DNA from: Legionella bononiensis
GTDB lineage: Bacteria; Pseudomonadota; Gammaproteobacteria; Legionellales; Legionellaceae
Direction: 5' to 3'
DNA length: 64,000 nt
Assembly: GCF_016786215.1 (NCBI RefSeq)
Contig: NZ_JADOBG010000002.1
Location: forward strand, 1 to 64,000
Made by a program: the position numbers and the translations under genes. Every line of letters starts with the position of its first letter. The first letter of the stretch is position 1. Below are positions 31,744-43,846 of the stretch, in pieces. The notes below the pieces were generated by a model that was not told the origin of the DNA, searched no databases, and saw only the letters and a list, made by a program, of their open reading frames with translations.

Positions 31744-34700
31744 ATGGTGAAGGATGTGTTTTATTCCAAAAATAAGCTCAATAAAGCAGGGCAATTGGCG
31801 CGAACCTTTATTCAATCCAAGCTGACTCTGTTACTGATTGTTGGTATTCTGTTGTTTGGCGTACTTGCCCTAGAACGCACCCCGCGAAGCTATAATCCTG
31901 AAATTATTGTTCCAGCAGTAACTATTTCTGTGAGTCGCCCTGGTAGTGATAGCCAAGAAATGCTACATCAAATTGTTCGCCCACTAGAAGGGTTGATGGC
32001 CTCTATTTCAGGCGTTGAGCATACTTACGGGATGGCCATTGATGATAGTGCTATGGTTACGGTTCGCTTTAAAGTGAATGAAAATGAAGAGGCGAGCTTG
32101 GTTAAGGTCTATAACCAAATCAACAGCAACATGGATAAAATGCCCCCGGGTACTTTAATGCCTTTAATCCGCTCTATCAGTTTGTACGATGTTCCACTAG
32201 TGACACTGACATTACATGCTAAAGGCGCAAATCCAGTTGACTTACGCACGCTTGCCGATAAAGTCTTGGAGGAATTGCGCACCGTACCCCAAGTTGGGAA
32301 AAGTTGGGTAATGGGTGCATCACCTCAGGCTATTCGTGTCTGGCTGAACCCAAAGCACATGGCAGAGCACGCCATTTCAATTGCCAACATTCAACAAGCC
32401 TTCTCTGTTAATAACATCAGTCTTGACGCAGGAACATTAGAGCATGAATTAAGTGAAACATCTCTTCGCATCGAGGGCTCACTCATTTCCAATCAAGACT
32501 TAGCCAACATTATTATTGGAACTGATGGGGCCAAACCTATTTTATTAAAAGATATTGCGACTATTGAAAAGGGGCCTCAAGATGAAACTATTGCGTCCTA
32601 TTTTGCCTATGGAGCACACGGCCCATTGAAGAATGCAGATATAGAACCTGCAGTAACCATTGCTCTTGCACGTCAAAAAGGAAGCAATGGTGTTGATGTA
32701 GCAAAAGCACTTTTGAATAAACTTGAGCAATTACAAAACAGTCAGCTCATTCCAAAAAATATAGATGTCTCAATCACTCGCAATTATGGAGATGAAGCTA
32801 ATGATGCAGTGAATACTTTGGTCGAGCACTTAGGGATTGCGATTCTAAGTGTCGTGGTATTGCTGATGGTGTTTTTAGGATGGCGCGAAGCATCAGTGGT
32901 TGTTTTTTCTATTCCCTTAATTTTGTGCCTAGTACTTGGTATTGGCTGGCTATCAGGCCAGACTATCAATCGAATTACTTTGTTTGCGCTCATTCTTTCA
33001 TTAGGCCTCTTAGTAGACGATAGCATTGTGGTGATTGAAAACATTCACCGCCATATTATTAAGGGAGTGCAAAAAAACTTTACCCGTTTAGTTATTTATG
33101 CAGCCAATGAAATTGGTAAGCCAACGATTATTGCTACCTTTACAGTGATGCTGGCGCTACTGCCTATGGATTTTGTAGGTGGAATGATGGGGCCGTTTAT
33201 GGCGCCTATACCTTTTAATGCGCCATTGGCAATGATTGTATCCCTCTTTATTGCCTATAGCGTGGTTCCTTATCTTGCTTATCGTTGGTTAAGAACTAAA
33301 GCTAAAAAACAAATGAATGAGCATCATCAAAGCCATAGCACCTGGTTGCAGCGAGCGTACCTTGTATTATTCAAAGGATTACTTTACTCATCGAAAAAAC
33401 GACATCTCTTTTATTTGATTATTGTACTATTGCTCTTCGCGGTATTACTCCAACCTGCCTGGCAATTTATTCGCCCTGCAGGCCCTAATGGCCCATTAAG
33501 CCCGTTAGGAGTTGAAATTAAAATGCTACCCGATGACAACGTGAATACCTTTTTAGTGTCCGTTGATGCAGGCGCTAACGCAACGTTAACGAAAACAAAC
33601 GAGTTACTTCGCGAACTTAGTGCAACCATCCAAAAAAATCCTTACGTCACAGACTTGGAGCTGTACTTAGGAGAATCAGCCCCAGAAGATTTTGCCGCTC
33701 TGGTGCGTGGAGATAATCTATTAAGAGGCAGTCAATACGGGCAAATACGCGTGAATTTGGTGAACAAACATCATCGAGCTATTGGCTCACACCAAATTGC
33801 AACACAGGTTTACCAGGGACTTGTGCATTTGCAAAAACAACATCCCCAAAGCCATATCAAGCTTTTTGAAAGCCCTCCTGGGCCGCCTGTTCGCTCACAA
33901 ATGGAGGCAGGTCTCTACGGGCCTAATTACAATGAATTGAGGTCTGTCGCTAATAAGATAACCTCTGAAGTGTATCCCAAAATATACGGCATGATAAATA
34001 TTGATAACTCAGTGACTCAAGACACCAATCAATACCGCATTGAAATCAATCATAATGCAGTCATGCTGGCAGGCTTAGCCCCAAAAACGGTAGCGCAGGA
34101 GGTAAGCGCTTTGTTCAAGGGTATTTCCATCGGAAATGCACATGAACCCAATGCCAGACAGCCCGAGCACATCATCTTACGTCTTCCGCAAAAGGCACGT
34201 GAAGTTGCTCAAGTACTTAATCAGCTGTGTTTAAAAAATCAGCAACAACAACTAATCCCTCTGGCAAAAATTGCAACCTTACATGAAGATAAAGAGGAAA
34301 AACCCATCTTCACTAAAGATCAAACACCCGTTGTTTATGTAACCGGTGAAGTGTTGGGCACGAGCCCTGCTTATGCGGTCACTTCTGCAACAAATATGCT
34401 CAAGAAGCCCCCTTTTTCAATGGGGGTTGAAAATTTAGGATTTCATGAATCACAGCCTAATCGCTTTGCTAAAAGTCAACTCTTTTGGCTTGGTGAAATG
34501 CGCCTGACGTTGGATGTTTTTCGTGATTTAGGCTCAGCCTTTATTGTGGCTATAGTCTTGATTTATATTTTACTAACAGCTTTTTACCAGTCGTTTTTTA
34601 TTCCCCTAATTATTATGGGGGCTATACCGCTAACTGTCATTGGCGTTTTTCCTGGCCATTGGTTAATGAACCAACCGTTCACTGCCACGTCCATGATAGG

Positions 34701-34998
34701 GGTAATTGCTTTAGCCGGAATTGTTGTTCGAAATTCGCTATTACTCATCGATTTTATTTTAGAACATCAACATCGAGGTTCCTCTATCGTAGAAGCCGTT
34801 ATTGAGTCAGGCGTGGAGCGAATTCTACCGATTGTCTTAACAGCACTTGCTATTATTCTGGGCTCCGCTGTGATGTTATCCGATCCTGTCTTTGGCGGCC
34901 TTGCTATTTCTTTGATATTTGGTTCATTTGCTTCAACAGTACTTACCTTGTTTTTAATTCCATTGATCTATTTAAGTTGGTGGAAGCGTAACCATTAA
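31744..34998 (+). CDS. RND efflux permease (AcrB/MexF-like superfamily)
   Basis: A 1084-residue inner-membrane proton antiporter. ATG 31744 or GTG 31747 fits the AGGAG at 31736; the in-frame TTG 31723 is discarded. It has twelve membrane segments in the RND layout: one N-terminal, a cluster at about 360-540, and a C-terminal cluster at about 925-1075. The proton-relay acidic motif LGLLVDDSIVVIENIH is near residue 420, and two large periplasmic loops carry the porter domains. The substrate is not evident. No periplasmic adaptor gene lies between the TolC gene and this one or after it, although RND pumps normally need one. It may borrow the HelB-type adaptor or another. Confidence 0.93.
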   Translation: MVKDVFYSKNKLNKAGQLARTFIQSKLTLLLIVGILLFGVLALERTPRSYNPEIIVPAVTISVSRPGSDSQEMLHQIVRPLEGLMASISGVEHTYGMAIDDSAMVTVRFKVNENEEASLVKVYNQINSNMDKMPPGTLMPLIRSISLYDVPLVTLTLHAKGANPVDLRTLADKVLEELRTVPQVGKSWVMGASPQAIRVWLNPKHMAEHAISIANIQQAFSVNNISLDAGTLEHELSETSLRIEGSLISNQDLANIIIGTDGAKPILLKDIATIEKGPQDETIASYFAYGAHGPLKNADIEPAVTIALARQKGSNGVDVAKALLNKLEQLQNSQLIPKNIDVSITRNYGDEANDAVNTLVEHLGIAILSVVVLLMVFLGWREASVVVFSIPLILCLVLGIGWLSGQTINRITLFALILSLGLLVDDSIVVIENIHRHIIKGVQKNFTRLVIYAANEIGKPTIIATFTVMLALLPMDFVGGMMGPFMAPIPFNAPLAMIVSLFIAYSVVPYLAYRWLRTKAKKQMNEHHQSHSTWLQRAYLVLFKGLLYSSKKRHLFYLIIVLLLFAVLLQPAWQFIRPAGPNGPLSPLGVEIKMLPDDNVNTFLVSVDAGANATLTKTNELLRELSATIQKNPYVTDLELYLGESAPEDFAALVRGDNLLRGSQYGQIRVNLVNKHHRAIGSHQIATQVYQGLVHLQKQHPQSHIKLFESPPGPPVRSQMEAGLYGPNYNELRSVANKITSEVYPKIYGMINIDNSVTQDTNQYRIEINHNAVMLAGLAPKTVAQEVSALFKGISIGNAHEPNARQPEHIILRLPQKAREVAQVLNQLCLKNQQQQLIPLAKIATLHEDKEEKPIFTKDQTPVVYVTGEVLGTSPAYAVTSATNMLKKPPFSMGVENLGFHESQPNRFAKSQLFWLGEMRLTLDVFRDLGSAFIVAIVLIYILLTAFYQSFFIPLIIMGAIPLTVIGVFPGHWLMNQPFTATSMIGVIALAGIVVRNSLLLIDFILEHQHRGSSIVEAVIESGVERILPIVLTALAIILGSAVMLSDPVFGGLAISLIFGSFASTVLTLFLIPLIYLSWWKRNH

Positions 34999-35016
34999 TT
35001 AGTATTAGGAGAATAG

Positions 35017-35217
35017 ATGATGACTATTGAACGTATTATTCGAATTGTCGCTGGTGCCTTTGTTTTGATATCACTCGCTCTAGGCGTGTCGACCAGCCCA
35101 GTATTTATCAACGTTAATTTTTTATGGTTTACGGTATTTGTAGGAGCTAATCTTTTGCAAAGTGGATTTACAGGATTTTGTCCTCTTGAAATGATTTTAA
35201 AGAAGTTTATTGGGTAA
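35017..35217 (+). CDS. DUF2892 inner-membrane protein
   Basis: A 66-residue protein with two membrane segments. The pattern TIERIIRIVAGAFVLISLAL and the FTGFCPLEMILKK end is typical of DUF2892, including the conserved Cys-Pro. The family often accompanies rhodanese and sulfur-stress genes. Starting 18 bp after the pump gene with TAGGAGAATAG before the ATG, it is the last gene of the ArsR-controlled operon, which supports the idea that the repressor senses reactive sulfur. Confidence 0.88.
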   Translation: MMTIERIIRIVAGAFVLISLALGVSTSPVFINVNFLWFTVFVGANLLQSGFTGFCPLEMILKKFIG

Positions 35218-35282
35218 GAGCTAGTATTCGGATATAAAAAATTAACGAAGTAAAATAAATAGGAACTAGTGTTACGAGTAAT

Positions 35283-35382
35283 TTAACCCATAATGCCACC
35301 AGCGACATCGACAATTAAAAAGCCTCCCGTGAGCAAAAGAGCGAACCAAAGTAACTGCTCTTTTGAGTATTTTTTTAATCAT
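35283..35382 (-). pseudogene. Tiny membrane protein gene with homopolymer frameshift
   Basis: From ATG 35382 on the minus strand the reading frame meets a seven-A run (plus-strand T7 at 35370-35376). With six As it would read MIKKYSKEQLLWFALLLTGG, then FLIVDVAGGIMG and stop at 35283-35285, a clean 32-residue membrane peptide. The extra base breaks it after a few codons. It may be a recent mutation, phase variation or a sequencing error. It sits with two other small minus-strand genes. Confidence 0.5.
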
Positions 35383-35423
35383 GAGGTACATCCTTACTCA
35401 TTATTGCTCCTCATCACCACCAG

Positions 35424-35597
35424 CTAATTTAATTTAAATGAAACACCATGTAAGAAAATTGCGGCAAGAATAAGAAAAGTAATTAAAGCGGTGTAAAAAT
35501 GAATGGTTTTCTTAGTTTTTCTGAACCAGAAGATAAGACCAATCAATACAATAATTGCAATACCTAAAGAACCTAAAAACCATCCATTAGTAAACAT
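35424..35597 (-). CDS. Small two-segment membrane protein
   Basis: Fifty-seven residues: MFTNGWFLGSLGIAIIVLIG with one membrane segment, a basic loop FRKTKKT and a second segment. AGGAAAAC precedes the ATG. It lies 13 bp downstream of the lipoprotein gene on the same strand. Its size and operon-like spacing support a real gene, although the family is unknown. Confidence 0.6.
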   Translation of the reverse strand: MFTNGWFLGSLGIAIIVLIGLIFWFRKTKKTIHFYTALITFLILAAIFLHGVSFKLN

Positions 35598-35610
35598 TAT
35601 GTTTTCCTAT

Positions 35611-35775
35611 TTAGTCGTTCTTAGGTTGGTGGTTATGACCTCCATCACCACCAAATCCTCCCTCATAGCCAACCTCAGGATGAGCTGGAGCAGGTGTTGT
35701 TTTAGGAGTGCAGGCAGTTAAGCCCAGACCCAATAAACCGATCAATACAATTATTTTAAATCCATTAATATTCAT
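35611..35775 (-). CDS. Small predicted lipoprotein, His/Gly-containing
   Basis: Fifty-four residues with a clear lipoprotein signal: MNINGFKIIVLIGLLGLGLT, then lipobox LTAC. The mature part has Pro/Thr-rich, then Gly-rich sequence ending GGHNHQPKND. AAGGAGAAATA before the ATG is an excellent ribosome site. A similar short lipoprotein with more His (46046) lies on the far side of the metal genes. The His residues could bind metal in the periplasm; this is inference. Confidence 0.75.
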   Translation of the reverse strand: MNINGFKIIVLIGLLGLGLTACTPKTTPAPAHPEVGYEGGFGGDGGHNHQPKND

Positions 35776-35899
35776 TATTTCTCCTTAACAGCCAATCAAA
35801 ATAACATGAAACTACTTACATCGTAATATACTCAATAACATAAGATAAATGCATCTTATCTTCTCCAATTTTACGTTTACACGCCACCTTTAAAAAAAT

Positions 35900-36292
35900 T
35901 CATTTTTTAATATTCTTTACAAAATCAAGCAACTGTACTGCATCCTTCTTGGATATAGGTTTTTTAAAATAAGTAGCGCTATCGTGCAGGTTTTCCTGAT
36001 TAGGGTTGGAAGTTAAAATGATCATAGGCGTATGGTTGTTTAATACTGAATTTTTTTGTATCTGGTCAATCAGCTCATGGCAATTTAAATTTTTATCCAC
36101 TAAAATAAAATCATAAACTCTCATGAAAGCCAACTCTCTTGCCGAGTCATCATCTCCTGCCATATCCACCAAATGCTTCAACTCTAATAAATGCATACGA
36201 ATGAGAATACGAATTCCTAATGAGGATTCCACCACTAAAAAACGCAATGGATGAGCGCTGCATTGTTCATTTTCAACCCAATCATTCATCAT
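35900..36292 (-). CDS. Stand-alone response-regulator receiver-like protein
   Basis: About 130 residues with the receiver fold: LRFLVVESSLGIRILIRMHL, phosphoacceptor Asp in DFILVDKNL, MIILTSNPN and the Lys-Pro in YFKKPIS. No output domain. The usual acidic pair (DD/ED) at the end of strand 1 is VES, so Mg binding and phosphorylation may be impaired. AGAGG lies before ATG 36292 (36289 also possible). It starts about 40 bp downstream of the P-type ATPase gene on the same strand, so it is probably in that operon. Confidence 0.75.
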   Translation of the reverse strand: MMNDWVENEQCSAHPLRFLVVESSLGIRILIRMHLLELKHLVDMAGDDDSARELAFMRVYDFILVDKNLNCHELIDQIQKNSVLNNHTPMIILTSNPNQENLHDSATYFKKPISKKDAVQLLDFVKNIKK

Positions 36293-36328
36293 GCAACCTC
36301 TTTCGTGACAAACCCGCAAAGACTCTCA

Positions 36329-38485
36329 TTATCCATTCATTTCCTGATATTCAGAATGCCCTTTATGGGAATTAAGTAAGCGCAGACCATTCGCAACAAC
36401 AATTAGACTCGCACCCATATCAGCAAATACCGCCATCCATAGCGTTGCGAATCCTCCCAAGGCCAGAATAAAAAACACCCCTTTGATGGCAAGGGACAAA
36501 GTAATATTTTGGCGAAGAATACGCGCCGTTTTTCGGCTTAAATCAATGTATAAAGGCAGCATGGCTAAATTATCATTCATTAATGCAACATCTGCCGTTT
36601 CTAAAGCGGTATCAGTACCTTTCCCCATTGCAAAACTAATCGTAGCCTTAGCCAAGGCTGGAGCGTCATTGATTCCATCCCCCACCATTCCTACCGTTTT
36701 ATACTGTTCCAAAAGGTGATTAATTGCTTGTAATTTTTCAGTAGGCAAGACATTCGCCTGCACTTCATCAATCCCCACCACTTTGGCAATGGCTTTAGCT
36801 GTTAAGGCATTATCACCCGTTAACATCGCTGTTTTAAGTCCTTGTTGATGCAAGGTGTCAATTGCCCATTTGCTTGTAGAGCGCAAAGTATCAGCCACCG
36901 CAAAAACCGCCAAAACTACCGCTGAATTACTCAAAATGACTGTTGTTTTTCCTTCCTCTTCCAAACGCTTAAGTTCCTGCTCTACAGCAAGAGAGCACAC
37001 CTTATTATCTTCTGCCAGTTGATGATTTCCAACGTAATACAGTTCTTGACTAATAATGCCTTGCACCCCGCGGCCAGGAAGTGCTGAAAATTGCTCTACC
37101 TCAAATAAAGACCCATTAGGTTGGCTTTGCTTCCAATACTCAACCAAAGCATGAGCCACTGGATGTTCCGAATGACTATCAAGGCTTGCAGCCAGCACTA
37201 ACAAGTATTCTTTTGGTTGGATTTTATCGTAAACGATAAAATCAGTCACCACAGGCTTCCCCTCAGTTAAGGTGCCTGTTTTATCCAGGGCAATTAATTT
37301 GAGCTGGTGCCCCAGTTCTAAATAGCTGCCGCCTTTGATAAGAAGACCATGTTGTGCTGCTGAAGCCAATCCGCTGACTACCGTTACCGGTGTAGAGATG
37401 ACCAAAGCACAAGGGCAAGCAATAACCAATAACGTTAAGGCCTTATAAATCCAATCATAAAAAGGATAACCAAACACCAACGGGGGAATAAGTGCAATAA
37501 CCAGTGCAATCAAGACCATAATTGGGGTGTAGTATTTGGCAAACTCATCGACAAAGCGTTGCGTTGGTGCCCGCTCACTTTGTGCCTGCTCAATGGCTTT
37601 ACCAATTTTAGCAAGCAACGTATCACCCGAAGCCTTAGTGACTTTAACTTCAAAGGCACCGTGCTCATTTAAGGTTCCGGCAAACACGTCATCACCTACT
37701 TGCTTGCTCACCGGCATGGATTCCCCTGTAATCGGGGCTTGATTGACCGTACTTTGTCCCGATATCAACACCCCATCCAGTGGGATGCGCTCACCGGGTT
37801 TTACTTTAAATACCGCACCGACCGCTACATCTTCTACAGGCAAAGTCTGCCATTGACCATTATCCATTTTAATCCGAGCCACCTCTGGTGCAATTTGCAT
37901 GAGACTGCGAATGGCAAGGCGGGCTTTATCTAATGAATAACGTTCGATTCGCTCAGCAAGAGCAAATAAAACGGTGACCATCGCAGCTTCCGGCCAGGCA
38001 CCTATAATCATAGCCCCGGTGATTGCAATTAACATCAGGCTATTAATATTCATGGCCTTAGTACGAAGCGCGATTAAACCCTTCTTAAAAGTAGAAGGGC
38101 CACTTAAGATAATGGCAAGCACCGCAGGCAAAATGACCCAGATTGATTGCTCTTTGGCAATGAAATAAGCAGTTAACTCAGAGCAAAGCGCTAAAAGACC
38201 TGCCAAAGCAAGCAATGGCCATGACGAATCAACTTGCTTCTTCTCTTCTTTTGCAGAGGAGGTACTGCCTTGAACCCGAACACTCATGCCTAACGCTTCA
38301 ATTTGTTTTTGCAACACATCAATAGCTGGAAGACGATGGTGCACGGTCACTTCCTCAGCAATGAAATTAAAATCCATCTGCGCCACTTCAGGAATCACTT
38401 TTAATTGCCGCCTGATTAATTGCTCTTCAGCCGGGCAATCAAGGCCTGCAACAAAAAAAGTGGTTAAGGTTAGAGGCTTTGTCAT
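36329..38485 (-). CDS. cadA: P1B-type Zn/Cd/Pb-exporting ATPase
   Basis: A 718-residue heavy-metal ATPase. ATG 38485 overlaps the preceding gene's stop; the longer frame from 38548 has no ribosome site. N-terminal HMA-like domain with a single Cys (GLDCPAEEQ), then membrane segments, TGES, the CPC metal site (IACPCALVIS, near 358), phosphorylation site DKTGT (near 404), and GDGINDAPAL (near 606). The C-terminal DMGASLIVVANGLRLL is characteristic of the P1B-2 group exporting Zn, Cd and Pb. It is preceded by an SmtB-type sensor and a zinc-ribbon protein in one operon. Confidence 0.95.
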   Translation of the reverse strand: MTKPLTLTTFFVAGLDCPAEEQLIRRQLKVIPEVAQMDFNFIAEEVTVHHRLPAIDVLQKQIEALGMSVRVQGSTSSAKEEKKQVDSSWPLLALAGLLALCSELTAYFIAKEQSIWVILPAVLAIILSGPSTFKKGLIALRTKAMNINSLMLIAITGAMIIGAWPEAAMVTVLFALAERIERYSLDKARLAIRSLMQIAPEVARIKMDNGQWQTLPVEDVAVGAVFKVKPGERIPLDGVLISGQSTVNQAPITGESMPVSKQVGDDVFAGTLNEHGAFEVKVTKASGDTLLAKIGKAIEQAQSERAPTQRFVDEFAKYYTPIMVLIALVIALIPPLVFGYPFYDWIYKALTLLVIACPCALVISTPVTVVSGLASAAQHGLLIKGGSYLELGHQLKLIALDKTGTLTEGKPVVTDFIVYDKIQPKEYLLVLAASLDSHSEHPVAHALVEYWKQSQPNGSLFEVEQFSALPGRGVQGIISQELYYVGNHQLAEDNKVCSLAVEQELKRLEEEGKTTVILSNSAVVLAVFAVADTLRSTSKWAIDTLHQQGLKTAMLTGDNALTAKAIAKVVGIDEVQANVLPTEKLQAINHLLEQYKTVGMVGDGINDAPALAKATISFAMGKGTDTALETADVALMNDNLAMLPLYIDLSRKTARILRQNITLSLAIKGVFFILALGGFATLWMAVFADMGASLIVVANGLRLLNSHKGHSEYQEMNG

Positions 38486-38751
38486 AATGAGCCCCCACAT
38501 TGGCCGCAAAAATTTGCCCCTGCAGCAATAGTGGCGCCACAACTGCATTGAGTATTCTCAAGACCACTGCCACATTGACTACAAAATCGTGATCCAGGAG
38601 CTAGAGAGCTCTTACAGCGCGGGCAACTCAATCCTCTTGGCTCAGGATTGGTTGAGTAATTATTCTGTTGGCTTATTTGGCCATGATGAGAGCGTCGGTA
38701 TCCGCCATGATGGCCGCCAAGACTTCCAAGCATTCGTTTTAGAAAACTCAT
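38482..38751 (-). CDS. Double zinc-ribbon protein
   Basis: An 89-residue protein with a basic His-rich N-terminus (GGHHGGYRRSHHGQ), then two zinc ribbons: CPRCKSSLAPGSRFCSQCG and CSCGATIAAGANFCGQCG, eight Cys in all. It lies between the metal-sensor gene (1 bp gap) and the ATPase gene (4-bp ATGA overlap). Placed there, it could buffer or deliver Zn, or act as a small regulator. The function is inferred from context only. Confidence 0.8.
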   Translation of the reverse strand: MSFLKRMLGSLGGHHGGYRRSHHGQISQQNNYSTNPEPRGLSCPRCKSSLAPGSRFCSQCGSGLENTQCSCGATIAAGANFCGQCGGSL

Positions 38752-38752
38752 G

Positions 38753-39049
38753 TTAATTCTCCGTCTCTTCAGTAAAGTGTTTGAGCATGTCCTCTAAAAT
38801 ACAACGCACATGCGCATCATAAATAGTGTAATAAATATGCTTTCCCTCTCTATTTGCTAGAAGAAGGCGTGCAGAACGTAACAGACTTAAATGATGGCTC
38901 GCCAATGGCACCGAAAGTTGCAGTTGTTCCGCCAGCTCTGAAACTGATTTTGGACCATGCAAACACTCGATAAGAAGCTTTAAACGATTAGGCTCACCCA
39001 TCAAATGCAAGATATCGCTTAAAGTGATGATTTGGTCTTGAGTTAGCAT
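38753..39049 (-). CDS. ArsR/SmtB-family Zn/Co/Cd-sensing repressor
   Basis: A 98-residue winged-helix repressor with recognition helix LSVPLASHHLSLLRSARLLL. The alpha5 metal site is complete: D-x-H-x10-H-x2-E in YDAHVRCILEDMLKHFTEE, as in SmtB and CzrA. It should release DNA when Zn, Co or Cd bind and so induce the zinc-ribbon and ATPase genes that follow in the same operon. The small helix-3 Cys motif of CadC is absent. Confidence 0.92.
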   Translation of the reverse strand: MLTQDQIITLSDILHLMGEPNRLKLLIECLHGPKSVSELAEQLQLSVPLASHHLSLLRSARLLLANREGKHIYYTIYDAHVRCILEDMLKHFTEETEN

Positions 39050-39183
39050 AGTTTATTAAACAGTGAAATAAGTATTTAACTTTAAGTGTAGCTCATTCAC
39101 AGCGGTTGTCAAAAACACTATCCGTTGTCCTTTGCTCAAAAGAGCTATAATTAAATGAATCTATTTTTGTATAAGGAAGAAGA

Positions 39184-39390
39184 ATGACGACCCTTCTTTC
39201 AAATCACAGTCTTCTGATCATCTTAGGATTTGCTTTTTTTATGGGAATAATTTTAATTATTCTGGCAAAAGGGAGTTCCGGCCATAAAATGAAATTTATA
39301 ACTCACTTGGGATTTTATCTTTCTCTTGCTGCCGCACTTATCTTTGCTATAGTGCTTTTTATAGATGTCTTTCCACTTATTTTAAAATGA
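39184..39390 (+). CDS. Small membrane protein
   Basis: Sixty-eight residues with two membrane segments (about 8-28 and 42-64) separated by KGSSGHKMKFITH. AAGGAAGAAGA precedes the ATG. It lies between two divergent and convergent metal operons on the opposite strand. No family recognised. Confidence 0.6.
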   Translation: MTTLLSNHSLLIILGFAFFMGIILIILAKGSSGHKMKFITHLGFYLSLAAALIFAIVLFIDVFPLILK

Positions 39391-39424
39391 CAATCACCAA
39401 TATGTTACAATTCCATCAAAGGAA

Positions 39425-42586
<3,162 letters not shown>

Positions 42587-43846
42587 TTAGTGCTCGTGGC
42601 TTGCGCCATCCTTTCCTAACTCTGCTTTCATAAAAAAGCTATTATTGCTGACATAGCGCTGGCCTGCATCAAGCCCCGAAACCACTTCGACCCATTCATC
42701 ATCCCTTTGGCCTAAAATAACAGGCGTTGCCTCAAAATAATCTCCTTGCTGGATAAAAATTACTTCTTTCTCATCCATGCGCTGAATAGCCGACAAAAGT
42801 ATGGCAACTGGAACCGTTTTTTCTTTAATGGTAATTGCGGCATTAATGTACATCCCAGGCAACCAAACACGAGGCTCATTAGAAAGAACTGCTCGTGCGA
42901 GCGTTGTTTGACTGTCTTCAATGCCTAAGGGCGCAATGTAGGAGATGGTGCTGATGGATTTTGGTGTTCCTTCATCTCCAGTTACCACCACACTCATTCC
43001 TTGTTTTACTAAAGGCACCTCTTTACGATATAAGGTAAAATCAGCCCACACAGTAGCCAAATTAGCCACTTCATAAATAGGTTTGGTGCTTTGCGCAAGC
43101 TCCCCATTGGTTGCGTATTTTTGCACGATGGTTCCGCTCATGGGTGCATTAATTGTATAATTTTGTAAACTTTCGTTACTCTCAATCGTAACTAATACCT
43201 CCCCTTTGGTGACTTCATCGCCTAAATTCTTAGTCATTGATTTAATAATGCCTGAATAGCGTGCATAGATGGGAGCTAAGGTGTCTCGATTGGGAGCAAT
43301 TTTACCTACGACTTTAAGTTGAGTTTTAATTGTTTGGCTTTGTGCCTTAGCCGTTTGAATGTCTGCCGCTTTTAGAATGGCTGGCACCATTTTAATGCGG
43401 CCTTCATAAGTCGCATAATGCCAGGTATAGCGTTTATCCTGAAGCTCTAATTGAATGCTCACATCAAAAGAATGAGGCTCTTCAATCACCTCAACGCTTT
43501 GTAAAAAATTCTCGACAGGAGTGAACGCAATTGCTTCTTTTTTATCACCAAATCGCTTTAACTGAACGGTCAATTGCGCTTTCCCAGGCGCGATAGGCTC
43601 ACCATTCTTATACAAATAAGCGCGAAAATGCGGTGGCATGCCCCGTTCAAAAATTAAAAACTCAAGGGCTATATCTTCATCCTTAAACAAACGCCCACCT
43701 TGCGGACCCTTTTCCATGGTTTCTTGATGATTTTTTTCTTCATCGCCATGGGATTCTTCATTTGTTGCCCATAACGAAAAGGAACTCAACCCCAATAACA
43801 GAATTATAAAGGGCATGCAGGATAGGAATGGCTTTAAAACTCTCAT
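42587..43846 (-). CDS. helB: HelB/CzcB-type periplasmic adaptor (membrane fusion protein)
   Basis: A 419-residue adaptor linking pump and outer-membrane channel. It has a signal sequence/anchor at about residues 10-28, a His/Glu-rich N-terminal stretch (EESHGDEEKNHQETMEKGP) that may capture metal, the barrel-sandwich (lipoyl-like) halves GIIKSMTKNLGDEVTKGEVL and YTINAPMSGTIVQKYATNGE, and a C-terminal GASHEH. Its start overlaps the helC stop by 4 bp and it ends 9 bp before helA. It belongs to the same operon. Confidence 0.94.
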   Translation of the reverse strand: MRVLKPFLSCMPFIILLLGLSSFSLWATNEESHGDEEKNHQETMEKGPQGGRLFKDEDIALEFLIFERGMPPHFRAYLYKNGEPIAPGKAQLTVQLKRFGDKKEAIAFTPVENFLQSVEVIEEPHSFDVSIQLELQDKRYTWHYATYEGRIKMVPAILKAADIQTAKAQSQTIKTQLKVVGKIAPNRDTLAPIYARYSGIIKSMTKNLGDEVTKGEVLVTIESNESLQNYTINAPMSGTIVQKYATNGELAQSTKPIYEVANLATVWADFTLYRKEVPLVKQGMSVVVTGDEGTPKSISTISYIAPLGIEDSQTTLARAVLSNEPRVWLPGMYINAAITIKEKTVPVAILLSAIQRMDEKEVIFIQQGDYFEATPVILGQRDDEWVEVVSGLDAGQRYVSNNSFFMKAELGKDGASHEH

